Origin: DASQZK01 sp963809925
GTDB lineage: Bacteria; Bacteroidota; Bacteroidia; Bacteroidales; GCA-2748055
DNA length: 64,000 nt
Direction: 5' to 3'
Assembly (NCBI GenBank): GCA_963809925.1
Contig: CAWELH010000002.1
Coordinates: 124,001-188,000 of the forward strand
The stretch's first letter is position 1. Each line of letters starts with the position of its first letter. The translations under genes and the position numbers were made by a program. Positions 55,855 through 64,000 of this stretch are shown piece by piece. The notes beneath the pieces are model-generated. The model saw only the letters and a program-made list of their open reading frames with translations. It did not search any database and was not told where the DNA came from.

Positions 55855-57303
55855 ATGAAGAAACATGAATCACTGATCTCATTGGGAATTTTGGCAGTAC
55901 TGGGTACAACATGCACCGGAGTAAAAGAGAAAACTCAAAATACCCTGCAGAAGCCTAACGTAATCTATATCCTGGCTGATGATCTGGGGTATGGAGACCT
56001 AAGTTGTTATGGTCAGAAGAAGTTTGCCACACCAAATATCGACAGTCTGGCTGCATCGGGCATGAAATTCACGCAGCATTATGCCGGCAGTACAGTATGT
56101 GCCCCATCGCGATCGGTGCTGATGACAGGGCTTCACACCGGTCATACACCGGTAAGGGGCAATAAGGCAATCAAACCCCTCGGGCAGTTTCCGCTTGCTG
56201 ATTCTGTGTATACACTGGCTGAATTATTCAAAGATGATGGCTACGTCACAGGCGCCTATGGAAAGTGGGGACTTGGATCTGTTTTTAATGAAGGTGATCC
56301 GGAGACACAGGGATTTGACCATTTCTTTGGGTATTATTCACAGTCTCTCGCCCACCGGTATTACCCGCCATTTGTCTGGGACGACGGTAAAAAAGACAGT
56401 CTGGATAACAACAACGGGCGTCTGAATGAGTACAGCGCGGATGTGATCAATAGAAAAGCACTAAACTTCATTGCAAGCAACAGGGACACATCTTTCTTTC
56501 TTTATCTTCCATATACTCTGCCTCATGCAGAGATCATCGTTCCTGAGGATTCAATTCTCAGCTGCTTCAAAGGGAAATTTGATCCTGAAAATCATTTTAA
56601 GGGGAATGATTATTTCGCCACAGACTTTGATCCCACGGGCTATTGTTCTCAGGAAAACGGTCATGCAACTTTCGCAGCCATGGTTACACACCTGGATATA
56701 TATGTTGGTCAGATCATGGACACACTGAAAAAGTATGGACTCGAGAAAAATACGATCGTCATTTTCACAAGCGATAACGGGCCTCACAGAGAAGGCGGAG
56801 CGGATCCGGATTTCTTCGATAGTTATGGCCCGCTTCGGGGTGTTAAAAGAGATTTATATGAAGGTGGCATCCGTGTTCCTTTTATCGTCTCATGGCCAGG
56901 GAAAGTAGCCACCGGAAGCACATCGGATCACATTTCTTATTTTGGTGATATGTTCGCTACCATTGCTGATCTGCTGAATAGAGGAAAAGACCAGAAGACC
57001 GATGGTATTTCATTATTGCCTGCAATGCTGAATAAAGCAGGCCAAAAGGAGCATGACTATCTGTACTGGGAATTTCACGAGAAGAATGGCAAACAAGCCA
57101 TACGGAAGGGAAACTGGAAGGCTGTCCGACTGGGTGTCCAGAACGACCGGAACGCTCAGATCGAACTCTACGATCTGAGTACCGATCTTCAGGAACTCCA
57201 TAATGTAGCAGGAAGTCATCCTGATATCATCATCGAAATGAAGAAACTGTTCGACGAGGCACACACCAGATCAAACGACTTTGCTTTTAAATGGGAGCAG
57301 TAA
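55855..57303 (+). CDS. Sulfatase (arylsulfatase family, formylglycine-type)
   Basis: 482 residues from the ATG at 55855 (a TTG at 55828 is less likely). N-terminal hydrophobic segment ends at a Cys-containing stretch (VLGTTCTG), a possible but non-canonical lipobox. Core: NVIYILADDLGYGDLSCYG (metal ligands), GSTVCAPSRSVLMTGLHTGHTP with C82 in C-x-P-S-R to become formylglycine, GAYGKWGLG, and IVIFTSDNGPHREGG. It cleaves sulfate esters, probably from glycans such as fucoidan or mucin. The maturing enzyme (anSME or FGE) is not in the window. Convergent with the SGNH gene 27 bases away. Confidence 0.92.
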   Translation: MKKHESLISLGILAVLGTTCTGVKEKTQNTLQKPNVIYILADDLGYGDLSCYGQKKFATPNIDSLAASGMKFTQHYAGSTVCAPSRSVLMTGLHTGHTPVRGNKAIKPLGQFPLADSVYTLAELFKDDGYVTGAYGKWGLGSVFNEGDPETQGFDHFFGYYSQSLAHRYYPPFVWDDGKKDSLDNNNGRLNEYSADVINRKALNFIASNRDTSFFLYLPYTLPHAEIIVPEDSILSCFKGKFDPENHFKGNDYFATDFDPTGYCSQENGHATFAAMVTHLDIYVGQIMDTLKKYGLEKNTIVIFTSDNGPHREGGADPDFFDSYGPLRGVKRDLYEGGIRVPFIVSWPGKVATGSTSDHISYFGDMFATIADLLNRGKDQKTDGISLLPAMLNKAGQKEHDYLYWEFHEKNGKQAIRKGNWKAVRLGVQNDRNAQIELYDLSTDLQELHNVAGSHPDIIIEMKKLFDEAHTRSNDFAFKWEQ

Positions 57304-57330
57304 GAAATATCCTGACGGGAAAGTGAAAGG

Positions 57331-59271
57331 CTAGTTCATCATGTCTGTTTTGACAAATTTATAGGTGGTGATCAGGCTGCCAGAAATGATCTTGATAAAA
57401 TAAAGACCAGGAGGCAAATCAGCTATGCGAATGTCCGTTCCTGCATTATCGGTCTTATCCAGGATTTTTATTACCCTGCCTGAAATATTCATGATCACTA
57501 ACCGATCTACAGGAAGCATTGATTGTACAGTTATATTCTCACAAGCCGGATTCGGAAATATTTTAGTCACCTCTTCCCGGTTAGTTTGAATAGCCTCCGG
57601 ACTACCTCCGGACTGCGCTATATGTATGCTATCAAGTGTTCCACCATATCCTCTCACCACAAGGTAAGCATCACGATCAGCGCCTTCACTATTGTCAGAA
57701 GCTGTGACGGTCACTAAGGATGTTCCGGAAGTTGTTGTAATATCCGTCATAAACCAATCCGCACGGGGAACTATATCCCAAACCGTATTGGAAGTAATGC
57801 TGATATCTTTTTGCCCGGCATCCTTCGTGAAATCCAGCTGATGCTTATCGGCAGAAAGATGATAGCTTTCTGATCGATCCCACATGGGCCGGTAAATTCT
57901 GATACCCTTCAGTGCTACGGCCGCCGTCCCTGCTTTAACAATCTTTAGCACATGGTGATTATTGCTGATTCCCTGTATGATGGTAAAGGCATTCTCGATG
58001 CTCATATTTTGCTCGGTACCCGGGTGCCAGTCATCCACACCTAGTGAATATACGTTCCAATGAACCATTTGACCTGCAAAGATGGTACTTCCGGTTACCG
58101 AGTAGGACCGGCTTATATGCCAGTCGCCACCATTATCAACAGTCCCTCCCTGAAAGAGTACACGTTTTGAATGGCTAACAAAGTTTTCTGTATTATTCCC
58201 TGAACCGTCAGGACCTGTTCTTGAGCCACTGATGTCATAACTAACACTCTCATACGGGATACTGGCTGATGTGTATTCCAGCGTCCAGGTCTCCTGAAGG
58301 AGTGGTTTCTGATGTTCCGTTTCCACCCAGGTCCCAAGACTCCATGGCCAGGAATGGTTACTGTCATAGGGTCGTGTATAATAATAAGTTCCTTGAAAAT
58401 CAGAAGGTTTATGATCATCAATGATGACATGTGCCCACGACTGATTTGTAAAACCCGAATTTGGAGCCACCAGTTCGACCCGGTTTCCGTCAAAGGGAAG
58501 TGTCAGTGTATCCCCTTCAAAATCGACATCTTTTCCTACCTCAAAATATTTTACCATACTAAAACTGTCGACATTAAAGGCAGGGTCATAATTTAGATGA
58601 GGCTTGATCAGTTCTGCCAGCAGGAAGTTTCCATAATCATTCAGATGTGTGCCATCGCTCAGGAGTTGTGAAGCCTCCAGGTTATTGTCTTCCAGATATT
58701 TAATCCATTGCTCCCTGACTTTGATCAGCTCACATCCATACTTTTCGGCAAATCCCGGTAATGTGGTGTACGACATCTGATCACTCCATGCGCTCTCACC
58801 CGTATAATGATCGGTCTGAATAGCCACCTCAGCGGTGGTATGTGACCGGATGTCATTGATAATGGTCTCATAATCGATATGACTTCCGTAGACGTGGAAG
58901 ATCACGAGATCGGGATAGAACGATTCCACATCCATTCTGACCGTTTTTTTTAGAATCTGAGATGCAAAACCTCCGATAGCCCGGTTCTCCATGATGAGAT
59001 TCGCATACGGGAATTTCGTCTGAAGGTAGTCCCGAACTTCAAGCCACCAGTCCTGTTCACTGATCGACTGTCCGTAAACCAGTATCCGGACAGTGTTCCT
59101 TTTCTCGGGCGTGCTGCTTTGAAGCAGGTACATTGTTCTTGCCAGCATCCGTCCAAATCCGATAGTATTTGGTATGTCAGGGTTTGGATATGTTTGTGCC
59201 TGCACTTGTGAACTATCCGCTAGAGATTGGACGCAAATCAAAATAAGCAGAAATATCAGTTGTTTTTTCAT
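57331..59271 (-). CDS. Secreted SGNH-type esterase with BACON and T9SS C-terminal domains
   Basis: 646 residues. Signal peptide (MKKQLIFLLILICVQSLADSSQVQAQ). SGNH/GDSL-like domain at about 45-230: catalytic S69 in YGQSISEQDWW, D206 and H209 in SDGTHLNDYG. A second beta domain (about 240-460; DGNRVELVAPNSGF, VIIDDHKPSD) could be carbohydrate-binding. A BACON domain lies at about 480-560 (LDFTKDAGQKDISITSNTVWDI). The last 75 residues are a T9SS sorting domain (IFPNPACENITVQSML.. LPPGLYFIKII). Such enzymes remove acetyl or other acyl groups from polysaccharides; substrate unknown. The upstream frame to 59310 is rejected. Confidence 0.85.
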   Translation of the reverse strand: MKKQLIFLLILICVQSLADSSQVQAQTYPNPDIPNTIGFGRMLARTMYLLQSSTPEKRNTVRILVYGQSISEQDWWLEVRDYLQTKFPYANLIMENRAIGGFASQILKKTVRMDVESFYPDLVIFHVYGSHIDYETIINDIRSHTTAEVAIQTDHYTGESAWSDQMSYTTLPGFAEKYGCELIKVREQWIKYLEDNNLEASQLLSDGTHLNDYGNFLLAELIKPHLNYDPAFNVDSFSMVKYFEVGKDVDFEGDTLTLPFDGNRVELVAPNSGFTNQSWAHVIIDDHKPSDFQGTYYYTRPYDSNHSWPWSLGTWVETEHQKPLLQETWTLEYTSASIPYESVSYDISGSRTGPDGSGNNTENFVSHSKRVLFQGGTVDNGGDWHISRSYSVTGSTIFAGQMVHWNVYSLGVDDWHPGTEQNMSIENAFTIIQGISNNHHVLKIVKAGTAAVALKGIRIYRPMWDRSESYHLSADKHQLDFTKDAGQKDISITSNTVWDIVPRADWFMTDITTTSGTSLVTVTASDNSEGADRDAYLVVRGYGGTLDSIHIAQSGGSPEAIQTNREEVTKIFPNPACENITVQSMLPVDRLVIMNISGRVIKILDKTDNAGTDIRIADLPPGLYFIKIISGSLITTYKFVKTDMMN

Positions 59272-59860
59272 TTGGAACTGTAAGACAGACTGTTGATAAT
59301 TGGAAATCACATCAAATCAGGAATAAAGGTAATGAAATTGTCGGTTTACCTGAACCAGTTTGTAAAATGCAAGGTTCTTATACATGTTGTAATTCCTTTC
59401 AGATCAAAAAACATTCGTTGAAACACCCTGTAGTATATCGACTTATCTGCAAATAAAACCGATATCCAACGTTGTGAAAATAAGAATGCATACGTTTCCA
59501 CCCTGTGGAAAAATTCAGGGATTCAAATTTTTTAACGGTTGACAAAGCTATGTCTGCCAATACTTCTCATGGTATCAGGCTCACTTCCGTAAAAGATTTT
59601 TTAAAAAATTATGCATATGTCATTAATGATAAGGGCGTCGTTATAATAGGAAGTACTGATCTGTTCTGCTCTGCACCTCATTGAATCACGGTACGACCTG
59701 TAAGAAACTGAATTTAGGACACGGATATGGCAGAACAGTGAAGAAATGGATGAAAGTTAGAGTGTCTAAAACATAAGCCTGCTTACGGCTTTGACCTGAG
59801 GTAAAAAATCCTTAGTTTTGAGGATGCCCGGCATTCTTTCCCAGCTGAAAACCACAACCT
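59272..59860. other. 589-base divergent region between SGNH and DUF6483-like genes
   Basis: No gene longer than about 30 codons was found, nor a tRNA or obvious ncRNA. It holds a weak minus-strand -7 candidate for the SGNH gene (TACCTTTA on the minus strand at 59331-59324) and the strong plus-strand promoter at 59790-59820. The rest is AT-rich and unassigned. Confidence 0.5.
59790..59820 (+). promoter_or_regulatory. Canonical Bacteroidota promoter of the DUF6483-like gene
   Basis: TTTG at 59790-59793, exactly 19 bases, then TAGTTTTG at 59813-59820. Both elements match the consensus (TTTG, N19-21, TAnnTTTG) recognised by the primary sigma factor of Bacteroidota. The ATG follows 40 bases after the -7 element, giving a leader of about 33 bases. 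Confidence 0.75.
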
Positions 59861-60268
59861 ATGCCCCGAAAAGATTATATGATGCGCTACTTTGAACAAC
59901 TTGGTGTTGTACTTGCCGCACTTCTGGGATTCCGTAAAAAGGGCAATTATGAAGAAGCATTGGCCCTCATCAGAACGACGCTGAATGCATTGCCTGACTT
60001 TTACTATGAACTGTCTGAGCTCAATGCTGAAAAATTGTTTGAAGAGATTACGGAAAGTGAAACATATTCGACCGAAAAGACAGAGATGATCGCCACACTC
60101 TTTTATGAGGAGGCTGAATTTCTTAACCTTTCAGGTGACACGGAAACGGCAGCAGATCGGTATATGAAAGCTCTCCTGCTCCTTGAACATATCGATAAAG
60201 ACAATCACATCTATTCCATGGAAAGGTCCGACCGTATAGATCGCTGCCGGGTAATCTTAAATTTGTAG
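59861..60268 (+). CDS. DUF6483-like small helical protein
   Basis: 135 residues, fully soluble and alpha-helical by composition. The opening MPRKDYMMRYFEQLGVVLAALLGFRKKGNYEEALALIRTTL resembles DUF6483 proteins, with a helix-turn-helix-repeat-like (TPR-like) pattern continuing through FYEEAEFLNLSGDTETAADRYMKALLLLEHID. Function unknown; a TPR-type adaptor is possible. It is monocistronic, with a clear promoter at 59790-59820. Convincing start: ATG, with good reading-frame composition. Confidence 0.6.
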   Translation: MPRKDYMMRYFEQLGVVLAALLGFRKKGNYEEALALIRTTLNALPDFYYELSELNAEKLFEEITESETYSTEKTEMIATLFYEEAEFLNLSGDTETAADRYMKALLLLEHIDKDNHIYSMERSDRIDRCRVILNL

Positions 60269-60619
60269 GCATCCGGACAGACGCTGACGCCAGTTGATTT
60301 TAAGGTGAACCTCCGTCAGAACGCCACCGGCAGCCAGTGAAGGGTTAAATCCCCGAATCGTATTATTTTTATGGATCAACCAATGACGTTGCCACAAAAC
60401 TTCCCCGGAAATTTCAGTCGTATGGCATTTTCTTCGTCTGCAACGGGCAAAAATTTAGGCACACAGGGCACGAGATTGAGTTAAAATGCCTACATTTGCA
60501 CGTCTTAATTAAACTAAGTCATGGACGACTATCACGCGGAAACGAATATTGATTGTTAACCTGTCCTGCCAGGGTGATCATCGGTTTACCTCAGCTGGAC
60601 TCAAACGAGAGGTATAGCT
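60269..60619. other. 351-base region upstream of corA
   Basis: Contains a TACATTTG -7 element at 60491-60498, which would give a leader of about 115 bases, and a 12-residue open frame (ATG 60521 to TAA 60559). An Mg2+-sensing leader is known for some CorA/MgtA genes in other bacteria, but no M-box pattern was recognised here. Confidence 0.4.
60491..60498 (+). promoter_or_regulatory. Candidate -7 promoter element of corA
   Basis: TACATTTG matches the TAnnTTTG consensus in full and is followed by CAC, common at Bacteroidota start sites. No TTTG is visible at the normal spacing. The corA start is 122 bases away. Confidence 0.45.
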
Positions 60620-61546
60620 ATGATTACTTTCTGGAAAGTCGGGAAAGAATTGTCAAGACTTGACAATTTTCAGAACAACAGCTACATCAATGTTGTTGCT
60701 CCCACCACCGAAGAAATAGAATTCCTTAAAAGCCGGTTTGCTATCCCCGAAGAATTCCTCTCTGATGTTGTCGACGTTGATGAAAGATCAAGGATGGAAA
60801 TTGAAGATGATCTTCTTTTCATTATCATCCGTGTGCCTGTATTCAACCCGCATAATGGTGTACCCTACACCACCATCCCTCTGGGTTTTATCATCAGTGA
60901 CAACTACCTTATTTCCATCTGTATACGAGAAACGGAAATAATCCAGAACCTTGAGAATAACCGCATTAAAAATATAAAAACCGATTCAAGGATCGATTTC
61001 CTGCTTTCAATCTTCCTCCATACCACTGATGCATACCACAAGTATCTGAAAAATATCAATATTCAGACGAACAGGATTGAAAAGGATCTCGAACGTTCCA
61101 CCCGAAATGAAGAGCTGCACAGACTTCTCAAAATGGAAAAGTGCCTGGTTTATTTCACAACCTCACTCCGGGCCAATGAATTGTTGCTTGCGAGGCTGAG
61201 AAATTCAAAATACATCAAACCCGACAGCTATTCCGAAGAACTCCTGGAGGACGTAATCATCGAAAACAAGCAGGCAATTGAAATGTCGAATATATACAGT
61301 GATATTCAAAGTGGTATGATGGACGCCTTTGCCTCCATCATTTCGAACAACCTGAACATCGTCATGAAGCAACTTACCACTGTGACAGTAATCCTGATGA
61401 TCCCCACCCTCGTTTCGAGTTTCTTTGGCATGAATGTACCCAACAATCTGGAGGGCAATACTTTTTCATTCATAGGTATCCTTCTTATATCCATACTTCT
61501 TGCTGTAATTGGCGGACTGCTGATCAGGTACAGGCGTTGGATCTGA
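60620..61546 (+). CDS. corA: CorA-family divalent metal ion transporter
   Basis: 308 residues. A large N-terminal cytoplasmic domain ends in long helices (IQTNRIEKDLERSTRNEELHRLL, YSDIQSGMMDAFASIISNNLN) that form the funnel. Two C-terminal membrane segments (about 250-268 and 283-303) carry the signature GMN in SFFGMNVPNN between them. The channel takes up Mg2+ or Co2+ (and sometimes Ni2+). Positive C-terminus RYRRWI. The ATG at 60620 fits the start of conserved sequence. It is 106 bases upstream of the peroxiredoxin gene and may be monocistronic. Confidence 0.93.
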   Translation: MITFWKVGKELSRLDNFQNNSYINVVAPTTEEIEFLKSRFAIPEEFLSDVVDVDERSRMEIEDDLLFIIIRVPVFNPHNGVPYTTIPLGFIISDNYLISICIRETEIIQNLENNRIKNIKTDSRIDFLLSIFLHTTDAYHKYLKNINIQTNRIEKDLERSTRNEELHRLLKMEKCLVYFTTSLRANELLLARLRNSKYIKPDSYSEELLEDVIIENKQAIEMSNIYSDIQSGMMDAFASIISNNLNIVMKQLTTVTVILMIPTLVSSFFGMNVPNNLEGNTFSFIGILLISILLAVIGGLLIRYRRWI

Positions 61547-61652
61547 AATATTTTATCCATGCTTTCCTCAAGAACATTCGTGCATCATGTTTGTTCTGTC
61601 TAGGTTGTGGCTCACATACAGTTCGCATACACCTCACAATTTTATGGAAATC

Positions 61653-62261
61653 ATGAAAAATCTCATTCTTGCTCTTTTGTTCATCGGTTTCACCGCGTCT
61701 CCCGTTTCCGCACAGCTTCCCGAGAAAGCCGAAGATATTTCGCCGTTGCTTTGTGGAGAAGCCATTCCGGAAGCCAGTTTGGTCGCTGTTGACGGCAGTA
61801 GCCTGAGTCTGATGAACCTCTTGGCTAAAAAACCAACAGTACTGATTTTCTACCGTGGAGGCTGGTGCCCTTATTGTAATGCCCACCTGGCTAAAATCCA
61901 GGGTGCAGAAAAGGACGTCCTGAACTTGGGTTACCAGATCATAGCTATTAGTCCTGATTCGCCGGAGAACCTGAAAATGGTCCTTGAAAATAACAAACTT
62001 GGGTACACGCTGCTTTCCGATGCTGATGGAACACTAATGAAAGCCGTTGGCCTTGCGTTCAAAGCTCCTGAAAGGTATTCTGAAAGGCTGATGAAAAGTT
62101 CATCAGGACTGAATAAGGGTCTGCTACCAGTACCATCAGTATTTGTTCTCGATACTTCGGGAAGAATTCAATTCGAATACATCAATCCTGATTATAAAAC
62201 CAGGTTAAGTGCAGGACTTTTGGTTGCTGTGCTGAAGGAGCTGAAAAAGGAAGAGATGTAA
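61653..62261 (+). CDS. Periplasmic peroxiredoxin-like (AhpC/TSA) protein
   Basis: 202 residues. Signal peptide MKNLILALLFIGFTASPVSAQ (start at 61653; Met at 61644 is also possible, and the frame beginning 61587 is rejected). Thioredoxin-fold domain with IFYRGGWCPYCNAHLAKI, a C-x-x-C redox pair, then the conserved LSDADGTLMKAVGLAFK of the peroxiredoxin-like antioxidant group, and a C-terminal FVLDTSGRIQFEYINPDYK. It probably reduces peroxides or exchanges disulfides outside the cytoplasm. Convergent with the ABC permease 44 bases away; no thiol partner is nearby. Confidence 0.85.
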   Translation: MKNLILALLFIGFTASPVSAQLPEKAEDISPLLCGEAIPEASLVAVDGSSLSLMNLLAKKPTVLIFYRGGWCPYCNAHLAKIQGAEKDVLNLGYQIIAISPDSPENLKMVLENNKLGYTLLSDADGTLMKAVGLAFKAPERYSERLMKSSSGLNKGLLPVPSVFVLDTSGRIQFEYINPDYKTRLSAGLLVAVLKELKKEEM

Positions 62262-62305
62262 ACGGATCTTACGCTTTCCATCACCCTTGATTTTGCATAA
62301 ATAGT

Positions 62306-63412
62306 TTAGTACCACTTGAAAATACGCAGTCCGGCGCCAAAGGTAACTACACCAATCGCTCCCAGAATCAGCGTGTTTTCCATGACCTGCGGCAAGCCGG
62401 CACCTTCATTGATGATGCTGCGGAAACTGTCGGCTACCATCGTCAGCGGTAGTTTCCGAATGATTGGAATAGTCCATTCAGGAAAATTGTGATAACTGAA
62501 AAAGATGCCTGAAAGGATCATCATTGGCATGGTGACAACATTGACGATGGCGTTGCCGATCTCTGTCTTGGAAGTCCGGGATGAGAACAGCACGGCAATA
62601 CCCGCAAAAGCGGCATTACCGGTAAGGAATACAAGGATGAGTGCCAGCAGGCTACCCTGCAGTTTAATATCAAAGTAAAGATTGGCGAAGAGGAGCAGCA
62701 GCGAAGCTTCGACGAAGGTCATGAGTAACCTGGCCGTCATGTGCGCAACCAACAGGTTTCCCTTGAACATGGGTGTCGCTACCATCCTCCTGAGCATATT
62801 CCCCTTCCTTCGTTCGATAATAGTATAACTAATGCCCCACATACATGCCATCATTACGGTAAGAGAAAGTAGTCCGGGAACCAGAAAATCGACATACCTC
62901 GTACCCTGAAGTTTCATAGGCACGATATTGGCACGACTGATAACATTCGGATCATAATTTTTGTCCAGAAGACCGCTTAGCTGAAGTTGCAGCGTCCGCG
63001 CGTCCGGGTTCGCGGGATCAAGATGATAGATAATGCTGTCACCGCGACTTTCAATAAATACCTGGAAATTACCACGCTTGATACCCTGTATAGCAATATC
63101 CTGACTAACCGGGAAAAAGCGGAAGGTCGTTTTTCCAAAAACCTGATCCGTAACGGTAATATTGTATGTGCGCATTGAATCAGCAGTCCATGAGGCTTGG
63201 GCATGCTGGTCAAGGAATTTCGTGATTACTGATTTGTTGGAAGTATTTATAAAGGCTACATCCTTCCTGACATCCGGCTTGTTATTAAAGGCAATACCCA
63301 AGCCCCAGGCCATGAGTATAGGAAAACCCACTCCCCAGAAGATCACACCCGGTTCCCGGATAAGTTCTTTAATATGAATGACGATTAATAGCCATAATTC
63401 TTTTCTCAACAT
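62306..63412 (-). CDS. ABC-2 type transporter permease
   Basis: 368 residues: one N-terminal helix (about 22-42), a large extracytoplasmic region (about 45-180), then five C-terminal helices, the ABC2_membrane_3 layout. SYTIIERRKGNMLRRMVATPM is the typical cytoplasmic coupling segment and LSGIFFSYHNFPEWTIPIIRKLPLTMVADSFRSII the conserved C-terminal region. Exports lipids, drugs or other molecules together with the ATPase encoded 30 bases upstream. Substrate unknown. Confidence 0.88.
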   Translation of the reverse strand: MLRKELWLLIVIHIKELIREPGVIFWGVGFPILMAWGLGIAFNNKPDVRKDVAFINTSNKSVITKFLDQHAQASWTADSMRTYNITVTDQVFGKTTFRFFPVSQDIAIQGIKRGNFQVFIESRGDSIIYHLDPANPDARTLQLQLSGLLDKNYDPNVISRANIVPMKLQGTRYVDFLVPGLLSLTVMMACMWGISYTIIERRKGNMLRRMVATPMFKGNLLVAHMTARLLMTFVEASLLLLFANLYFDIKLQGSLLALILVFLTGNAAFAGIAVLFSSRTSKTEIGNAIVNVVTMPMMILSGIFFSYHNFPEWTIPIIRKLPLTMVADSFRSIINEGAGLPQVMENTLILGAIGVVTFGAGLRIFKWY

Positions 63413-63442
63413 AATGATGATGATTTATGAAAAACAGAAAGT

Positions 63443-64000
63443 TTACGTGTTAAGGCTGCGGCCGGTTTTGCGCAGGAAAAGATCGTCGAGCGTCGGTTTC
63501 CTGAAATCAAAATCCCGGATTGTCACCTGGTTCTCTTCCAGTACATGAAATAGATAAGGCAGGTCGCGTGTCACATCTGACAGTTCGCAACGCCCTTTTT
63601 TTTTCTCAGCGTCCCAACTGATATCCAGACCATTTCTACGGTTCCGAAGGGACTCAGGAATGTTTTCTGCCAGTGAAAATTCGGCCACATTATGAATGTT
63701 TTCCGTATCGAGAAGTTCCTTCAACGTTCCTTCGGCAATAATCTCTCCCCTGTCCATGATGATGATCCGATCGCAAAGGTACGCGGCTTCTTCCATATAA
63801 TGCGTTGTGAGGATGAGGGAAGCATTATGTTCTTTTTTCAGGTTCATGAGAATGTTCCAGATTTCATGCCGTGCTGTGGGATCCAACCCAGTTGTCGGCT
63901 CATCCAGGATCAGTATCTCCGGTTCATTGAGAATGGCGATGCCAAGAGCGAGTCGTTGCCGCTGCCCGCCGGAAAGATTTTTAGTATAGGCTTTACTTTT
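63443..64000 (-). CDS. ABC transporter ATP-binding protein (5' end outside window)
   Basis: Only the C-terminal 185 residues are in the window; the gene continues past position 64000. Visible: the ABC signature LSGGQRQRLALG, Walker B LILDEPTTGLDP and the H-loop LTTHYMEEAAYLCD. A regulatory C-terminal region follows (WDAEKKKGRCELSDVTRDLPYLFHVLEENQ, ending RKTGRSLNT). The TTG at 63886 is an internal leucine codon, not a start. It is 30 bases upstream of the ABC-2 permease, forming a two-component exporter. Confidence 0.92.
   Translation of the reverse strand, partial: KSKAYTKNLSGGQRQRLALGIAILNEPEILILDEPTTGLDPTARHEIWNILMNLKKEHNASLILTTHYMEEAAYLCDRIIIMDRGEIIAEGTLKELLDTENIHNVAEFSLAENIPESLRNRRNGLDISWDAEKKKGRCELSDVTRDLPYLFHVLEENQVTIRDFDFRKPTLDDLFLRKTGRSLNT

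Noticed and set aside
60269..60619. M-box (Mg2+) riboswitch upstream of corA
   Set aside because: The conserved M-box sequence blocks could not be found by eye; only a covariance-model search could settle it.

Overview
The window looks like a chromosomal stretch of an aerobic or facultatively aerobic member of the Bacteroidota, probably an uncultured Bacteroidales/Marinilabiliales-type heterotroph (inference). Supporting signs: two proteins with type IX secretion (T9SS) C-terminal domains, a TonB-dependent receptor beside a DUF4249 lipoprotein, a BACON domain, starts without Shine-Dalgarno sequences, and promoter motifs of the Bacteroidota type (TTTG, about 19 bases, TAnnTTTG; clearest at 59790-59820). 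No tRNA, rRNA, CRISPR array, transposase or phage gene was seen.

1-17.2 kb: alpha-glucan and trehalose metabolism. After a transporter-like tail and a secreted RraA-family protein comes a tightly packed minus-strand operon: treZ, glgE, treS-maltokinase fusion, glgB, and a treY-malQ fusion. Divergent to it is glgX. TreY/TreZ cut trehalose from alpha-glucan. TreS and the maltokinase turn trehalose into maltose-1-phosphate, and GlgE adds it back to glucan. GlgB branches, GlgX debranches, MalQ recycles short ends. The operon therefore encodes both arms of a glucan-trehalose cycle. The classical GlgC/GlgA route and a phosphorylase are not in the window.

17.2-35 kb: energy metabolism. A baeRF (eRF1-like) protein and an aldehyde dehydrogenase precede heme o synthase and a fused CcsBA cytochrome c maturation protein. 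Glycerol kinase is on the plus strand. Next is a seven-gene minus-strand operon, coxB-coxA-coxC-ctaG-small membrane protein-Rieske-cytochrome b/c. It encodes a complete cytochrome bc and caa3-type oxidase pair in which both the cytochrome b and the CuA subunit carry a fused heme c domain. A usp-MFS pair follows.

35.3-42.4 kb: a plus-strand cluster of DUF4249 lipoprotein, an unknown secreted protein, a TonB-dependent receptor with an STN domain, and an MG2-type protein carrying a plug-like segment. It looks like an outer-membrane uptake or surface system of unknown substrate.

42.4-59.3 kb: carbohydrate and surface functions: DEAD-box helicase, GH95 fucosidase (frameshifted), a DUF362/T9SS chimera, a glycosyltransferase-39-like membrane protein (broken by an in-frame TAG), a repeat-rich intergenic region, GH140-like hydrolase, a coiled-coil secreted protein, a second large membrane glycosyltransferase-like protein, a sulfatase and a BACON/T9SS SGNH esterase. 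The mix suggests breakdown of complex, sulfated or acylated polysaccharides, with two genes decayed or mis-sequenced.

59.3-64 kb: a small DUF6483-like protein with a textbook promoter, a CorA channel, a periplasmic peroxiredoxin-like protein, and an ABC-2 exporter (permease plus an ATPase cut off by the window end).
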